In this document: positions 22,082 to 33,086 of the stretch, in pieces
Layout of the letters: every line of letters begins with the position of its first letter
Position numbering within the stretch: the stretch's first letter is position 1
Assembly (NCBI GenBank): GCA_038496445.1
Contig: JALMLS010000282.1
Span: 62,001 to 126,000 of the forward strand
From: Trichosphaerium sp. ATCC 40318
Lineage: Eukaryota > Discosea > Flabellinia > Trichosidae
DNA length: 64,000 nucleotides
Direction of reading: 5' to 3'
The notes under the pieces: model-generated
Databases searched by the model: none
Told to the model about the DNA's origin: nothing
What the model saw: the letters and a program-made list of their open reading frames with translations, nothing else
Translations under genes and position numbers: made by a program

Positions 22082-24071
22082 ATGGAAACTGAGACTCTGA
22101 GCAGCGTGCGAGTAAACAGAGGAGCTGATTCCCTTGAAACAGAACCGTTACGGCAAAGTACGCAAAAAAGAGTTACAGGAGTAGTGATAGGACTCTTACG
22201 CAGAAATAGTTAGCCGGCTGCAAGATTGGTCTACGGACGATGTGGAGCAGTGGTTTATCAACGAAGGCTACCCTAGCCTTGCTAAAAAGTTTAAGAAGCA
22301 TAGTATAAACGGAAGTGACCTCTCAGAGCTAAGTACTGAAGATTTGAAAGAAATAGGCGTAAAAACAATTGGTCAACGTCGTAAGATAATGAGGAAAGTG
22401 AATCAAGTACTTTTAGAAGACAAAAAAGGTACACAAACGAAGAAAATCACAAACAAATCGACCTTTTTTATTTCTCGCTGAATGACGTTTTGTCACGCTT
22501 TAGTTCATTAAATCTCTTTTTAATCATATTAGAGGAGAACACAGATGATCAAGACACAATTGAGCTTGCTACAGAGGCATTTAAACTACTACCAGATATC
22601 AAAAGAGGACCAAGACAAGCTGTTGTTGGATTTCTTTTTCATGCTGAAGAGTTCTTAGATTCTCCTATTTGGAAGCAATTCGTTTTAGCTTTTTCTGGTG
22701 GTGCTTATATTGCTTTTGGTGCTGCTCTTTCTATTGTACTATCAGCGGGTGTTGGTATGTATACCGAAGTTTTTTTTTTTGAAGCTGCTAAAAGTCGAAA
22801 CTTTTTCTTTTTTTGTTGTTACAACTTTTTGACTCGCTTTCAGAGACACCTGGTCCAAAACGTTTCTTGACTTCTCTTGGATTCATTGCTGGATTCTCAA
22901 TGGTTATACTTACTGGTTCCGCGTTATTCACAGAGGTACGGGTCGTGTATATTGAGTTTTTCTTCTAATATCAATATGCAGATAAATGTGCTAATTCCTG
23001 ATATGATTTTGCTTCGATTACGGACCTACAGACTTATTTGTCGCAAATGCTTCAGATTTTGGGCTTTGGTATATGTAGGGAATATTATAGGAGCTTTAAC
23101 AGTAACATTCCTTCTTTGGTTAACGAGTACTTTAACTAAAGATTCGCTTGATAGATTGGATGACATTGTTTTTGAAAAAATGAAATACTCGGACAAGGTA
23201 CAACAACAGCCTTCTGAATTTTATGTGTACCCTTCTGCTTTACTTCATGGTCTATCATAATATTTTTTTAAAGCCACTATAATTGACCTAACCTTTTTTT
23301 TTAGCCAACTGTTGGAAGTTGGTTCTTGGTTTTAATTTCTGGTATTCTTGGAAATTGGCTTGTTGGTGTTGCTGCGTTACTTGCACAAACAGCAAGAACA
23401 TTGATATCTAAAGTTATTGCTGTATTTTTTCCAGTCATGACATTTGTTTCATTGGGTGTTGCACATGCACCAGCAAATATGGGTACGCCAAATGTTGAAA
23501 AAACAAAAAATCACGTTTTATTTCCTTACCTCAATCCTACCCTTGTCGTACGCGTCAGATTTTAAGTATAATCGAAAATGAGTCGTATATAAATCGAGAA
23601 AGGTTTCACAAAGGCTCATGATCACATAGTGTTGATGTAGCTCGAAAACTCTCAAAACTTATTTTTTTCCAACTTTTTTTGTATTTTATTCTTTTGATGC
23701 TTTTGGAAATTAGTCACGTGATCGCTGTGTCAAAAAATAACACGTGATGGTTTGACTAATAATTGTATTTTTAGGATACCTATTCTTGGGATTGATGGAA
23801 GGTAAAGGAAAGACATCAGTACTTAAAGTCATTGTGTGGAATCTTTGTACGTTAACTTGGAGAACATATTCAAGCTCGGAAAAATATTTTTCCGCAAAAA
23901 AGGTACTTATTTTTATATTTAGTGCCGTCATCCATCGGAAATCTCCTAGGAGGTATGATTATGGTTGGTTTATTCTACTGGGTTGTTTTTGCACCTCCAA
24001 AAAGACAGCTAAGGTCAACATTCCCACATTTGTTTAAAAAGCCTCACGTACGCCTTAAAATAGTAATCTAA
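22082..24071 (+). CDS. SAM domain fused to formate/nitrite-type channel (FNT)
   Basis: Exons: a short first exon near 22082-22111 (METETLSSVR), then 22191-22428, 22533-22754, 22844-22935, 22982-23197, 23305-23482, 23775-23846 and 23923-24071. All later junctions keep frame. Exon 2 is a SAM domain (LQDWSTDDVEQWFINEGY ... LKEIGVKTIGQRRKIMRKV). The rest is an FNT channel: FSGGAYIAFGAALSI, GFIAGFSMVILTGSALFTE, WALVYVGNIIGAL, GNWLVGVAALLAQ, VAHAPANMGYLFLG and SSIGNLLGGMIMVGL. FNT pentamers pass formate, nitrite, lactate or similar acids across membranes. The SAM domain may organise the channel by oligomerisation. The first-exon choice is tentative; the SAM-FNT fusion is supported by a continuous reading. 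Confidence 0.85.
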
Positions 24072-25288
24072 GCGTAAGTAACCATGTCTGACGCTAAATA
24101 GAAGAAAAACAACAAGTAGCACCTAAAACGGCGACAAGTGAAAAAATCTTCCCAATATGTAATCTCTACGCATAGAAACTATGTTTAAAGAACTTAGACA
24201 TAGTTCTGTTACTGTTAAAGAAGGGACAAACAACAAATGGAAAAAAAAAACAGAAATCGACAAGAAACGTAAGGGTTATGTCTATCACTTGTAACATACT
24301 ACAATACATTCCTTTTTAAAAAGTACCGAAAAACGTCACAGCTGTTCAAAAAAGGCCAATTTCTGGTTTTGAAAACGCGTATTTTCGAGATTTATAACAA
24401 CGTACGCATTACTCTCAATATACCGCTTTCCTTACCACTTTGTAGATTGCTTATGAGAAAGATTTGTCTTTTTTTTTTCGAAACTACTGCGTAGTCAATA
24501 GTGAAAAATAGGGAAAACAGTATATTCTGTCTTAAAACCTTCACTGGTATACATTCCTACGCGAATTCTTGATAACCAATTTCGGCCAAGACCTTGAAAA
24601 TGCAGGAAGACCCTTGCACATGGAAGTACTATAGTGTGTTATCCCTATGCTGTGACTCTGAAAGTCACATACGCGTACTGATCATGTATTCAGTGATGTT
24701 CGTTGACAAGGCTTTGTCGTTTGTTTTAGTGTTGTCTAAAGGTCAAAAGATCCATTGACATAGTAGAGAATGTTGTGCAAATATAATAATGTCGCATTTG
24801 ACGCGTAGCGTAATTATACTTACACAACATTCTCTTATACTGAAGAATGCAACGCGTAGACATTAAAGTCTTACGTGCTACCTACTTTTAGCAGTCATTG
24901 TTACCCTTTTCGACAATGCATAAGACTTTTCTATGAGGTGCTGCGTACGTATCACTGAAGAGTTTTGAATAATTTATTCAAATTTTCGTATCATGTTCTG
25001 TGAAGCCTCCCAATGAAGTATTTTAGGCAAAGGTACTACCATATTGCAGACATTTGATTAATGACGTTGTACCCGTACAAGTTTAAAGCGTTACTCATCC
25101 TACGCTGCAACTTTGAATTCACTACAAATGGACTGGTGTTTATGCTCTTGAGAGTGGTGTTTTGTTGTATTGTGAGCGTATGTGCTTGTCCACTTGAAGA
25201 TTGTATTAATTTATATTGCTCGTTTTTGTCGTTGACGGTCAAACAGCTTTCTCGTGAAATCTCGATAATACTCGCAAAACCTCACGCA
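24072..25288. other. Intergenic, 1.2 kb, no gene seen
   Basis: No coding frame of substance; includes ACGCGT motifs and the perfect inverted repeat at 24765-24835. It is the upstream region of the CH-domain gene. Confidence 0.55.
24765..24835. repeat. Inverted repeat, 13-bp perfect arms
   Basis: AGAGAATGTTGTG at 24765-24777 is matched by CACAACATTCTCT at 24823-24835. The 45-base loop contains TTGACGCGTAGCG. It could form a hairpin or mark a small element; no other copy was noticed. Confidence 0.7.
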
Positions 25289-28200
25289 ATGCAACCACAA
25301 GGATACGGTCCACCTGGAGGTTACCCTCCACAACCTGGTTACGGCCAACCACCAGTAAACCAACAAAATCAACAACCTCCTCTACCACCATACCAAGGAG
25401 ATGCTCCTCAACGCTTTGGTAGCTTTCCTGGACCTGCGCCGGGTGAAAACGGTCCACCGCCACCAGGCCAACCTACACAGGGCTATCCACCACAAGGACA
25501 ACCAGCGTACGGTCAACCGCCACCAGGACAACAACAACAAGGTTACCCACCGCAAGGGCAACCAGCCCCTCCACAAGGCAGACCAATGGCGGGCGGACCA
25601 CCACAGGGAGCTTTTAGAGGAGAACTAACAGCAAAGTTAAATAACATGTCGCTATCAAACCAACAAGGTCCACCAGTAGGGAAGCCAAAACCTGGTGTTG
25701 GCTTTAAACGTGGCGGTAATGTTACCCGACAACAAGGTTCTGGCGGTGCAGTACACTCTTTCAGCGAGTCCGAACGACGTGCTTTCGTTGAGCACATCAA
25801 TTCGGTTTTAGAGGGCAAAAAGGGCGCAATTAACATAGACCCGAACTCAGACGCTGTTTTTGAAACGATGAAGGACGGTGTACTCCTTTGGTACGTTAAT
25901 CAACCAATTTTTTTTTCGTTTCTACAAATAACTGGTTGCTTCCAACCGAATTTCTTCCAAAAAATGATTTACTAGCAAACTACATACTTTATACGTTCTA
26001 TTTTAATGTGTATTGTGTTTTTTTTTTTTTGCGTTAAAAACGCTTTGTTTTGCGTTAAACAATTACTTACGTGCTTTATTAGTAATCTATTGAACGCTTT
26101 AAGACCTTCTACAATAAAAGAATCAAGTATTAATCAAAAACCGAAAAGCAAGTTTCAAGCTTTGGAGAATATAAGTATGGCACTCAATGCTTGTAAGGAT
26201 TTGGGTATGAGATTAGTTAATATTGGTGCTGTGGATATTCATGAGGGCACTGTACGTGGAGACCCAAGATACCCGAAATTTTTTTTTTTTTCCTATATTT
26301 CAGCGCTCATACGCAATTACATCCAACAAGCATTCGCCTTGTATTTTTTTTACATCTTTGGGTAATGTTAGAGTGGAGAAAAGACGCTTTTTTTTTATAT
26401 TTTTCTTGGGTGTTTTTTAAGTTTTGTCGAGTTTGCTTGGCTTCTATGGAGCCTTTTTTGTGTAGTTTTATTTTTCGTGTTGCGTGCTTATAGATTTTTA
26501 TAGAAACATCTTGTTTTGGGTCTATTGTGGCAGATTATTAAGGTACCATCTTCGTTTTTTATTTTTTTAGTTTGGTGAAAAACACAGTCGACGCACTGTT
26601 GTATGGCGCGTGTATTGACCTATATGTAGTGGGGATTATTAAATGGACTCAATGTTGGTGATCATCCAGAACTTGTAGCTCTTATGCAAAATGATGAGGA
26701 CTTGAACCAATTTCTTAACTTGACACCAGAGGTAAAAATGAGCGAAAAAGAGCTGCTATAGTTTTTTTATTGTTTTGTAAATTACGTACTAATCTGATTA
26801 ATAATTAGGCGTCACTATTGAGATGGTTCAATTATCATTTAAAGCGTGCTGGACATCCTAGACAAGTTAAAAACTTTACAGGCGATATTAAAGACGCTGA
26901 GAATTATTTGGTTCTTCTTGAACAAATAGCACCTCAAATTGTACCAAAAGGTTGTCACAACGAACCAGATGAGAATAATCGTGCTGCTTGGGTATTGCAC
27001 TATGCCGATCAACTGGGTTGTAAAAAGTTTTTGCATGATCCATCAGACATTCTAAAGGTATGTAACATTCGTGCCTGTACGAAAAGCTAATTGTTTTTGA
27101 AGCCAAATCCAAAGTTGAATTTGGCTTTCACAGCGAACTTGTTCAACAAACATCCTGGCCTACAAGCAGATAACTTTGACCAAGAACAACAAAAAGCAGT
27201 CGATGAAGCTAGAAAAAGAGCAGAGGCAAAATTTGCAGAAGAAGAAAGGTACAGCAAATTATATGAGCTAACTAGCTGTTTTTGCTTCTTTGCAGATTTT
27301 TTGCGTGAATTTCCACTTCTTCAACATGTATTGCTTCCGTAGCTCAGTTGGTTAGAGCGCACGACTGTTAATCGTGAGGTCGTAGGTTCGACCCCTACCG
27401 GGAGCGCTTAAATCTTTTCATTTTTTTTGACCTTTTCGGTTGTACTAAGATGCCACAGACTACGAAACGAACGATGGAAGAGAGAAGAAGAACAACAAAA
27501 GCGTCGTTTAGCGGAAATGGAGAATAACATGTAAGCACGACATTGTCTTTTTTTTTTCTCTGATTTCTCGTTAGGAAAAATAGCCTTGCTGCACGCGAAG
27601 CAGAGCATAATGCTCGTATGCAACAAGAAGCTCAGAGAAAAGCTGAAGAAGAAGCGTACCGTAATCAACAAATGCAACTCGCAGACCAAAATCGTGCTGC
27701 TCAGATGACTGCTGCTGATCAAGCACGCAGAGCACAAATTGACGCTGAAGAAAGGGTACATAACGTGGTTACTATTGAGTTGGTTTTAATGCATTGTTAG
27801 GCCATACAACAACGTAGATGGGAAGAAGAGCAAGCGCATAGGCGACGAATGGAAGAAGAAGGCAGAAGACATCAACAACAGATGCAGCAACAACAGCACA
27901 TGCAGACAATGCAGCAACAACAAGTATGATTCTTTTAATCTTTTAGTTACTTTCGTACCGTCTGTTTTTACTAACTACCTTTAACAGTGGCAGAGACAGC
28001 AACAGCAACAACAACAACAACGTGTTACAACTGTGCGTAGTTAAACATCTTCTACGCGACGACTACAAATCCTTATTTTAATACTAGACAACTACTACTC
28101 AGTTCAGACCACCTCCACCACGAACTACTACTGTTGTACATCAAAGAATATTCGCTATTGCTTGTTGGAGTTGTAAACGTCAATTTCAAGCCCAACCTGG

Positions 28201-28411
28201 TATTCCTCGTATCGCTTGTCCATATTGCAGGTGCGTTTTGTTGATTTTGATTTGCAAGTGAGTTTTGTTTGCTAAAACGTTACTTAGAGCCGTAAATTCA
28301 ACTGTACCTCAAGCTCCACCACCAGTACAACGTACTGTAGTAATACAACAACCAGTTGTTCAACCTACTACACAAACAGTAATTATACGTAAGAAGAAGT
28401 ACTACAGATAG
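25289..28411 (+). CDS. Fimbrin-like actin binder: Pro/Gln-rich - CH-CH - Gln-rich coiled coil - zinc ribbon
   Basis: About thirteen exons. Residues 1-140 are Pro/Gln/Gly-rich (PPGGYPPQPGYGQPP), replacing the EF hands of fimbrin. Then one actin-binding domain of two CH domains: FVEHINSVLEG, INIDPNSDAVFE, LENISMALNACKDLGMRLVNIG, HLVLGLLWQIIK, LLRWFNYHLKRAG, FTGDIKDAENYLVLLEQIAP and NPKLNLAFTANLFNKHP, all close to plastin/fimbrin. A charged coiled coil follows (EEERLRNERWKREEEQQ, then AEEEAYRNQQMQ), then Gln tracts, then a zinc ribbon with CWSC and CPYC, and a basic end RKKKYYR. True fimbrins have two actin-binding domains; this has one, so bundling would need the coiled coil. One intron (27249-27458) carries a tRNA gene. 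Confidence 0.88.
27333..27406 (+). tRNA. tRNA-Asn (anticodon GTT), inside an intron
   Basis: The sequence folds as a full tRNA: acceptor GCTTCCG pairs with CGGGAGC (one G-T wobble); D-arm GCTC/GAGC; anticodon stem CACGA/TCGTG with loop CTGTTAA, anticodon GTT; T-arm GTAGG/CCTAC with TTCGACC. No tRNA intron. It lies, in the same direction, within the 210-nt intron 27249-27458 of the CH-domain gene; the flanking exons join in frame across it (EEER to LRNERW). Confidence 0.95.
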
Positions 28412-28708
28412 AATAAAGGCGAAAAATGAGATTAAAAGCTTTTAATCTCAATACACAAGTTTGCGTGTACAGTGTTTAAAGTATAATAAATTAACCCCCT
28501 TTGCACGTTGTAACAGCTGGTATGCACTTCCTTTACTTGCGTGACTGTTTATGGTTTGTCTCGTTAAAATACGCCAATAATGTCAGGGACCCTGTTTAGA
28601 ACATATTAGAGTACATATATGTGTCTTTGGGTTGGTTTAGTTGTGACACTTAAAAAGTGACTTCACCATTTCTGTTAACTGCTTTTGTAAAACGAATCGT
28701 GGCATAGT

Positions 28709-31210
28709 ATGGCTGATAAACAGACTCCAGGTGATACCAGTACGCTACATGTAATTGTACTAGAATGACATTTAACAGAACATCAGATTCTGAGTTTCCA
28801 CCGCCTGGTACACCTCCAATACACGTAAATTTGTCTCCTAGTCATAAATATACGATACATTTTGTACGGGAACCAGACTACAACGTAAAATTGATCTAAA
28901 TACGTTACAGCATGATATTTCAATGCAAATACCATCTCCAAGAGCATACAAATGCGTCACGTTTGTAACAGATGGTATGCGCCAAGTAGGCCAACAAGAG
29001 TGTATGTTAACGTGTATTTGGAGCCCTGGAATCACTTTAGAGGGTCTGAAAGGACAAGTGTTTCAATTATTGAAAGTTATCTACGAATACGCTGCAAAAG
29101 GCGTTATAGCCACTCACGGTACGCCAATGACATTGCAGAAGCTTACCATACCTATATTAATACGTTTTTCGTACGCTGAGGCTTTTATTAAGGTTCACAG
29201 TCAAATTTTGGTGGTGGGTTCATTACCTCCAACGTGAGGGGTGTATTATATGCTGAAGTGGATCGTGCACTTGTCTCATCCCTCATACCAGGTATGGACA
29301 TTTCGCTAGACGTAATTTGTAAGGCGCACGTGCTGTAACTTGTAATTTTTTTTTCGCAATTTTTTTCTGTTCAAAAAGCATAGCAAGGTTTGCACTACTT
29401 TGCGCTACAGAAAACAGCATTTTTTAGTCAATCGTGGTTCTAATCAATTTCGTCCATGTGGTTTCTTTCCTGTATTGTTAATGTCTTGAGATTTTTGTGC
29501 CACTTTTTTGAAAAGTTTTTGATTTAACACGTGATTTCTGGTTTTCTTTAATTTTTTTGCTTACGATAAAGATGGCATACTTGATCCTAAAGTAAGTTAT
29601 TTATCAGTAATAACACTTTCTTCACTGGAGTTTGATATGTATTCTATTGCAGGCGAGACGAGGTATAAGAAGTTTTCTTATTTTTTTCTGAATTGTTCAC
29701 TGTCTACTTTGTTGTCCAAGTTCATGAATATCTAGTTGATAACTTTTACCTTCAGGGTTTTGGCTTTACTCGGAAACTACTATAGAACATATCCATATCC
29801 TTTTTGGAGCGATCCAGGGCGACAGTGTGTAATTGGCAACTATGACTTAAACAATGAAATTCTTGGTTCAATTTCGAAAATACGTCTAAAGTATGGCCTT
29901 TCTTGACCCTTAAGGCTTATTCAAAGTAATCAATACTATCTAGGGATTGTACTACAAAGTTACAAAAGCTTGATGATACTGTTATACTACGTATATTAGA
30001 CAAGGATTGCGCTAAGTTGACTGAATCTTTTGATAAGCTTGCTGCTTCTCAAGCAATTGCTATCATTACTGGTATTGGTCACCGAGAAGATTGTCATCTT
30101 GTATGGTACCCAGATGCTAATCAAGGCGGTTTACGAGTTATTGGAGCACCAAATTCTAAAGGTAAAAGAAAAACTGGAAAACAAGTCAATTTTTGTGTTT
30201 GTATTGTCTCTAATTTGTTTTAAAGGACAACATATTGGCGGTTCATATCTTATTATTGCTCCTGGAGATTTTAAAGAAAACAAAATCGTAATCATGGTAG
30301 ATGTAAGTACAAACATGTTGCCTTAATTTCAAAATAACTTGAACCAATTTTCTGAAAAAGTTAGAGGTCAAACTTGTCAGAAATCACGTTTTTTTTGGAA
30401 TGTCTCTATTCCTGAAACTTATTATTTTATTGATGTTTTGCACATAAACATTTTTTACCAAGTGGACATCTCTTTTTTCTATTCAGGTTTTTTTTCGTCA
30501 CGTTATTCTTTTTGTAAAATCACAAAAAAAAGCTTTTCAAACAAGACTTCTTCAAGCTACCGTACTTGCTTTTCTAAACAATTTTTTCGCTTTTTGAACG
30601 GATAAGTATTTCAACAGCAACTAAAGTAACTGTGTAGGGATTTTCTCTTTTTATCAATCAAGAAACATTCTCAGAAATTAGAGCAAGAATAAAAGAAAAA
30701 GATACCGAATACTTTGTTCAAACACAAAAAGATTCACCGTCATTCAAACTACTCATAGCATCAAGTACATTTATAAACCCTATAGATGGACAAAAACTTG
30801 TTGCATCATCAGGTTGGGTTACATACGGAAAAGACAACAAAGACAACAATGACGAAGTAAGCGTTGAAATAGTTCTTTTAACATCTGACAGTGAACTTAA
30901 AAAAAACGTCAGTGTTGAGTCCTTAGTGTCTTTTATCAAACCAATACTATCAAGAGTAGAGTCCTATGCAAAGGATAAAGGACCTAGAATAGTACCTAGC
31001 GCTGCATTACAGTTTGAGGTTGATAAGGAAAGCCTCAAAGTGACAGTTTCTGGTTCGGAAGAAGGTGATATTTTATCTGATGAAACAAAAAATGATTTAA
31101 AAGATATTGGTTTACAAAGTGGTTCTTCTTCACTTCAAGTAAACGGTAGCATTAAATTTCTTGTAACTTTAAAGCACAATGGCTCAATATCTGATAATAA
31201 CAACTCATAA
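28709..31210 (+). CDS. SARA/endofin-type C-terminal domain protein without FYVE finger
   Basis: Starting MADKQTPGD at 28709, the spliced protein follows the conserved C-terminal domain of SARA and endofin (DUF3480). Matches include CVTFVTDGMRQVGQQE, FQLLKVIYEYAAKG, INTFF-SNFGGGFITS, LALLGNYYRTYP, KDCAKLTESFDKLAAS, CHLVWYPDANQGGL, GGSYLIIAPGDF and FINPIDGQKLVASS. The family sits on early endosomes and tunes receptor signalling, but here the FYVE finger is missing. Several introns are extremely short: 26 nt near 28892-28917, 20 nt near 29120-29139, and 30 nt near 29171-29200; each restores the family frame. One is long (about 330 nt, from 30304). The junction near 29650-29755 is unresolved. The last exon, about 570 nt, ends SDNNNS. 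Confidence 0.75.
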
Positions 31211-31452
31211 TAAAAGTATAAATGGTCGAAGTAAGCCTACTTTTCCTTTCGTCAAATTGAGCACTCTTTCTTACTTGGTTCAGAATGCGCTATTTCTTCG
31301 CCACCAGAGTCAAAATCTTCAATACCTTCCTGCATTGGTAACAAAAGAAGAGTTAAAGATATATATCTTTGATGAGGCAATGTTGTCAAACAAGATTTTA
31401 CGTGATTACTAAATCATTCTGAGGCTTTATTTGATCATTTTTTTTTTACTTT

Positions 31453-32664
31453 TTACAAATCAGGTTTTGAATCATCCTCTGTGAACTCGTCTTCAACATC
31501 ATTTTCTTCATCAAGTCTTTCTGTATGCAGACAAGGCAATCCACCACTATCTACTTTCATTTTTATCACGTGAGAATATAAATTTCCTCCTTCACTACCT
31601 GTGAAACAATCGGAGATGTAATCTGGGTACTCATACGTAATCTCCATACCAGTAATGTACTGGCAATTTTCACACGTTTTTTTCAATTTCTCAGGTAAAG
31701 ATGACTCCATAAAGTACTTGCTATAATTTCCATAGTTTTCCAATGTTTTAGGGTTCAATGGATTACCATCAATAGCATCATCAATATGTTGAACGATAAT
31801 GTCAGCATGTGTTCCTTCGTATGTTATACCAGAACCATCTGTCATATCTTTGATTCCCGATTTCATCGCATGCGCTACACCCTTTCGAAGCATTTCAAGG
31901 CTTTCAAAAACGCCTATGGACCATACCTCAGTACCATTGCCTCTCCAAGTATCTGTTGTAGCAGTCAACCATATATTTGGATGCATAGCATCGAATTTAG
32001 GGTCGATAGAACCTTCCAATACATCAGTAACCCTATCGCTCATATCGTCATAATTTTGTTTTCCTTTGCCGTAACGCAGTCTTAAATCACGTGGGAAAAT
32101 AGGTGGTGGCACGTGTTCTTTACCTTGTTGCCCTGGAGGTACGTGATCATCAGGCCGTTCAGGTAGTTCACCAAGGCCATCGTGACCACTGAACCCGTAA
32201 TGACCGGTCATCATTACGTTCAAAGGAAGAGGAAGCATACTAAAACCAAAACTGTCTTCCCCGAAATAAAATATTGAAGATTGAGTTTTTACGGCGTCGT
32301 TCTCTTCTGCAGACAATGATGTATCTGTGCGTCTGTGTATCCATCTTAGCGCTTTTTTAGCTTGGTTTGCGTCTTGAGAGAGCTGAACTGGCTCAAACCG
32401 GCATGGATCGCAGAAGCCGTCGCATGCAGAGAATAATACGGCGATATAGAGCTCTTTTGGGATATTTTGGCGGTTAGAAGAGCGGTATTGGTTCCACAGC
32501 GTGTTGCCGTATGAATGCCATAGTTTACAGACCATTGGAATGTTGTGGAGGGAATATCGGTCTAAACAAACGAATACTTCAAGCCAACAGTCTGCAGTTA
32601 ATGATTCCGGACCATATGAGGTATTTTGCATTATTTCTAGGCGTTGCTTTGTATTGTTAGACAT
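31453..32664 (-). CDS. Single-exon F-box protein, 403 aa
   Basis: An uninterrupted minus-strand frame of 403 residues. Residues about 22-60 (LTADCWLEVFVCLDRYSLHNIPMV, then CKLWHSYGNTLWN) form a good F-box. The rest is acidic to neutral, with HPNIWLTATTDTWRGNGTEVW, a CENCQYITG cysteine motif and an acidic tail (EENDVEDEFTEDD). I do not recognise the C-terminal domain. It differs from the multi-exon F-box families in the window: no introns, different sequence. The ATG at 32664 is the first in frame. It is probably an SCF adaptor. Confidence 0.85.
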   Translation of the reverse strand: MSNNTKQRLEIMQNTSYGPESLTADCWLEVFVCLDRYSLHNIPMVCKLWHSYGNTLWNQYRSSNRQNIPKELYIAVLFSACDGFCDPCRFEPVQLSQDANQAKKALRWIHRRTDTSLSAEENDAVKTQSSIFYFGEDSFGFSMLPLPLNVMMTGHYGFSGHDGLGELPERPDDHVPPGQQGKEHVPPPIFPRDLRLRYGKGKQNYDDMSDRVTDVLEGSIDPKFDAMHPNIWLTATTDTWRGNGTEVWSIGVFESLEMLRKGVAHAMKSGIKDMTDGSGITYEGTHADIIVQHIDDAIDGNPLNPKTLENYGNYSKYFMESSLPEKLKKTCENCQYITGMEITYEYPDYISDCFTGSEGGNLYSHVIKMKVDSGGLPCLHTERLDEENDVEDEFTEDDSKPDL

Positions 32665-32729
32665 TTATGAAGAAAATAACGGAAAAAAAAACACAAAATG
32701 ACAATAGTTCTCTGAAAACCTCATTGAAG

Positions 32730-32815
32730 CTTTCCAGGAAATGCTGTTATTCTTCAATTTCGTCCAGTAGCACTCCTTGAAAGAATAATAAACATACCAC
32801 ATCCACCATGTATTA
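32730..32815 (+). pseudogene. Relic of F-box paralogue exon 2
   Basis: The stretch ending CTCCTTGAAAGAATAATAAA and CATACCACATCCACCA closely resembles exon 2 of the F-box gene at 13566 (CTTGAAAGAGTCATAAACTTACC). Stops interrupt it. It lies immediately before the MITE. Confidence 0.6.
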
Positions 32816-32855
32816 CTTGAAAAATCTAGACAAGCGTTTGAATTCTTGAGACCGA

Positions 32856-33086
32856 GGATTTGACCCGAAATAGCGCTATTTTGTTTTAGCGCTAAGCCTG
32901 ATTTTTGAGGAGGGTTTGTGAGCATAGGTAACCTTGTGCAACTCTCCAAGCTACACCGTGTATCCTTATGAAGTACTTCACATGAGTATAAAAGCAGAAA
33001 GTCACGTGCGCGCTACAAATCGATAGTGGCCTTTTACAAAGTAGGCTTAGCGCTACAATACAATAGCGTTATTTCAAATCAAATCC
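32856..33086 (+). mobile_element. MITE-like element with 44-bp terminal inverted repeats
   Basis: The left end GGATTTGACCCGAAATAGCG, through TTTAGCGCTAAGCCT (32856-32899), is the reverse complement, with a few mismatches, of the right end AGGCTTAGCGCTACAATAC through CAAATCC (about 33043-33086). It has no coding capacity and is 231 bp long. Related copies lie at 16440-16546 and 42614-42825. It contains a CACGTG near 33004. A clear target-site duplication was not found. Confidence 0.8.

Noticed and set aside
25061..25288. In-frame extension upstream of the Pro/Gln-rich start of the CH-domain gene
   Set aside because: The added residues are hydrophobic and Cys-rich, unlike the rest; the ATG at 25289 begins the compositionally uniform region.
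25382..25836. Long antisense open frames in the Pro/Gln-rich exon
   Set aside because: They are mirror frames of a repetitive coding region.
26250..26500. A possible coding exon inside the large intron of the CH-domain gene
   Set aside because: Fimbrin alignment passes directly from EGT to KHLVLG across the intron; the open frames there consist of poly-T translations.
27408..27761. Antisense frame over the coiled-coil exons
   Set aside because: It crosses well-supported exons and introns and has no family likeness.
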